A stretch of 32,055 nucleotides of DNA from Acidobacteriota bacterium. GTDB lineage: Bacteria > Acidobacteriota > CAIWXX01. The stretch is taken from assembly GCA_016191015.1 (NCBI GenBank), contig JACPPM010000073.1, positions 1 to 32,055 on the forward strand, in the 5' to 3' direction. Every line of letters starts with the position of its first letter. Within the stretch, counting starts at the first letter, position 1. The position numbers and the translations under genes are program-made. The notes below the pieces were generated by a model, which made no database searches, was not told where the DNA came from, and saw only the letters and a program-made list of their open reading frames with translations. Shown piece after piece: positions 31,838 through 32,055 of the stretch.

Positions 31838-32055
31838 GTGTCCAGGAAGTTGAGTGTTGACGCAAAATGGCAAGACGTTCGAGTGGGTGAGATCCTCCGA
31901 ACCCCTCTCAGGAGAGCAGGAAGGGAGGAATGCAGGAACGGAGCAGTCATCTCCGGAGCTCAGGGTGGCATCGAACAGACCCCTTCCTGCCTTCCTAACT
32001 TCCTGCTTTCCTGTGAGGTGCTCGGAAGGGCCTTGCAGCGTGCCTGGGACTTGCC
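31838..32055. repeat. Dispersed repeat, copy 2 (cut by the window end)
   Basis: It is the second copy of the element at 13722-13939, in the same orientation, about 93 percent identical by eye. The internal inverted arms are kept with small changes. It starts about 90 bp upstream of the TPR gene start and continues beyond the window. Confidence 0.85.

Overview
The window is GC-rich bacterial chromosome from what looks like an uncultured Gram-negative lineage. An Acidobacteriota-like or similar environmental phylum is my guess, based on gene content only: signal peptides and secreted beta-propellers, a CARDB protein, a TPxSH-type sulfatase-like protein, a VWA/tubulin-like cassette and a GntR/ABC operon. 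No rRNA, tRNA, CRISPR array or transposase was seen.

Left block (1-13525). A 5'-truncated membrane protein on the + strand converges on ten genes that all read leftward. In transcription order these are: a sulfatase-like protein with a non-canonical active site; an alpha/beta hydrolase; a stand-alone CBM48 glycogen-binding protein; GalT; a predicted GTPase of the cyclic-2,3-diphosphoglycerate synthetase family; carbamate kinase; ornithine carbamoyltransferase; a secreted CARDB plus thioredoxin-fold protein without CxxC; an orphan family-5 solute-binding protein; and an LVIVD beta-propeller. The GTPase, kinase and transcarbamylase form a compact carbamoyl-phosphate module with no arginine deiminase beside it.

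Centre (13526-20693). A repeat-rich gap is followed by a near-consensus promoter and three tightly packed + strand genes: a membrane-anchored VWA protein, a 986-residue tubulin/FtsZ-like GTPase (Tubulin_2 type) and, overlapping it by 16 nt, a 689-residue protein. By eye the last protein looks like a second tubulin-like protein that has lost its nucleotide signature. This is the most interesting system in the window: a probable VWA-linked prokaryotic cytoskeletal or membrane-remodelling cassette with an active/inactive tubulin pair.

Right-centre (20694-25775). This is a low-density accessory stretch. It holds a SUKH (SMI1/KNR4) protein, an AAA/DUF4143 ATPase with a textbook promoter but no leader, a gene broken by an in-frame TAA, several small orphan ORFs, a perfect 14-bp palindrome, and a secreted repeat protein that ends abruptly.

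Right block (25776-32055). A NYN-domain RNase-like protein with a possible OST-HTH/LOTUS tail converges on a YtrA-type operon: GntR regulator, ABC ATPase lacking the H-loop histidine, and an internally duplicated permease. Further right is a TPR protein. The window ends inside a second copy of a 218-bp dispersed repeat whose first copy lies at 13722.

Dispersed non-coding repeats (9326-9510, 13633-13720, 13722-13989, 31838-32055) and gene-internal or flanking palindromes are a clear second theme.
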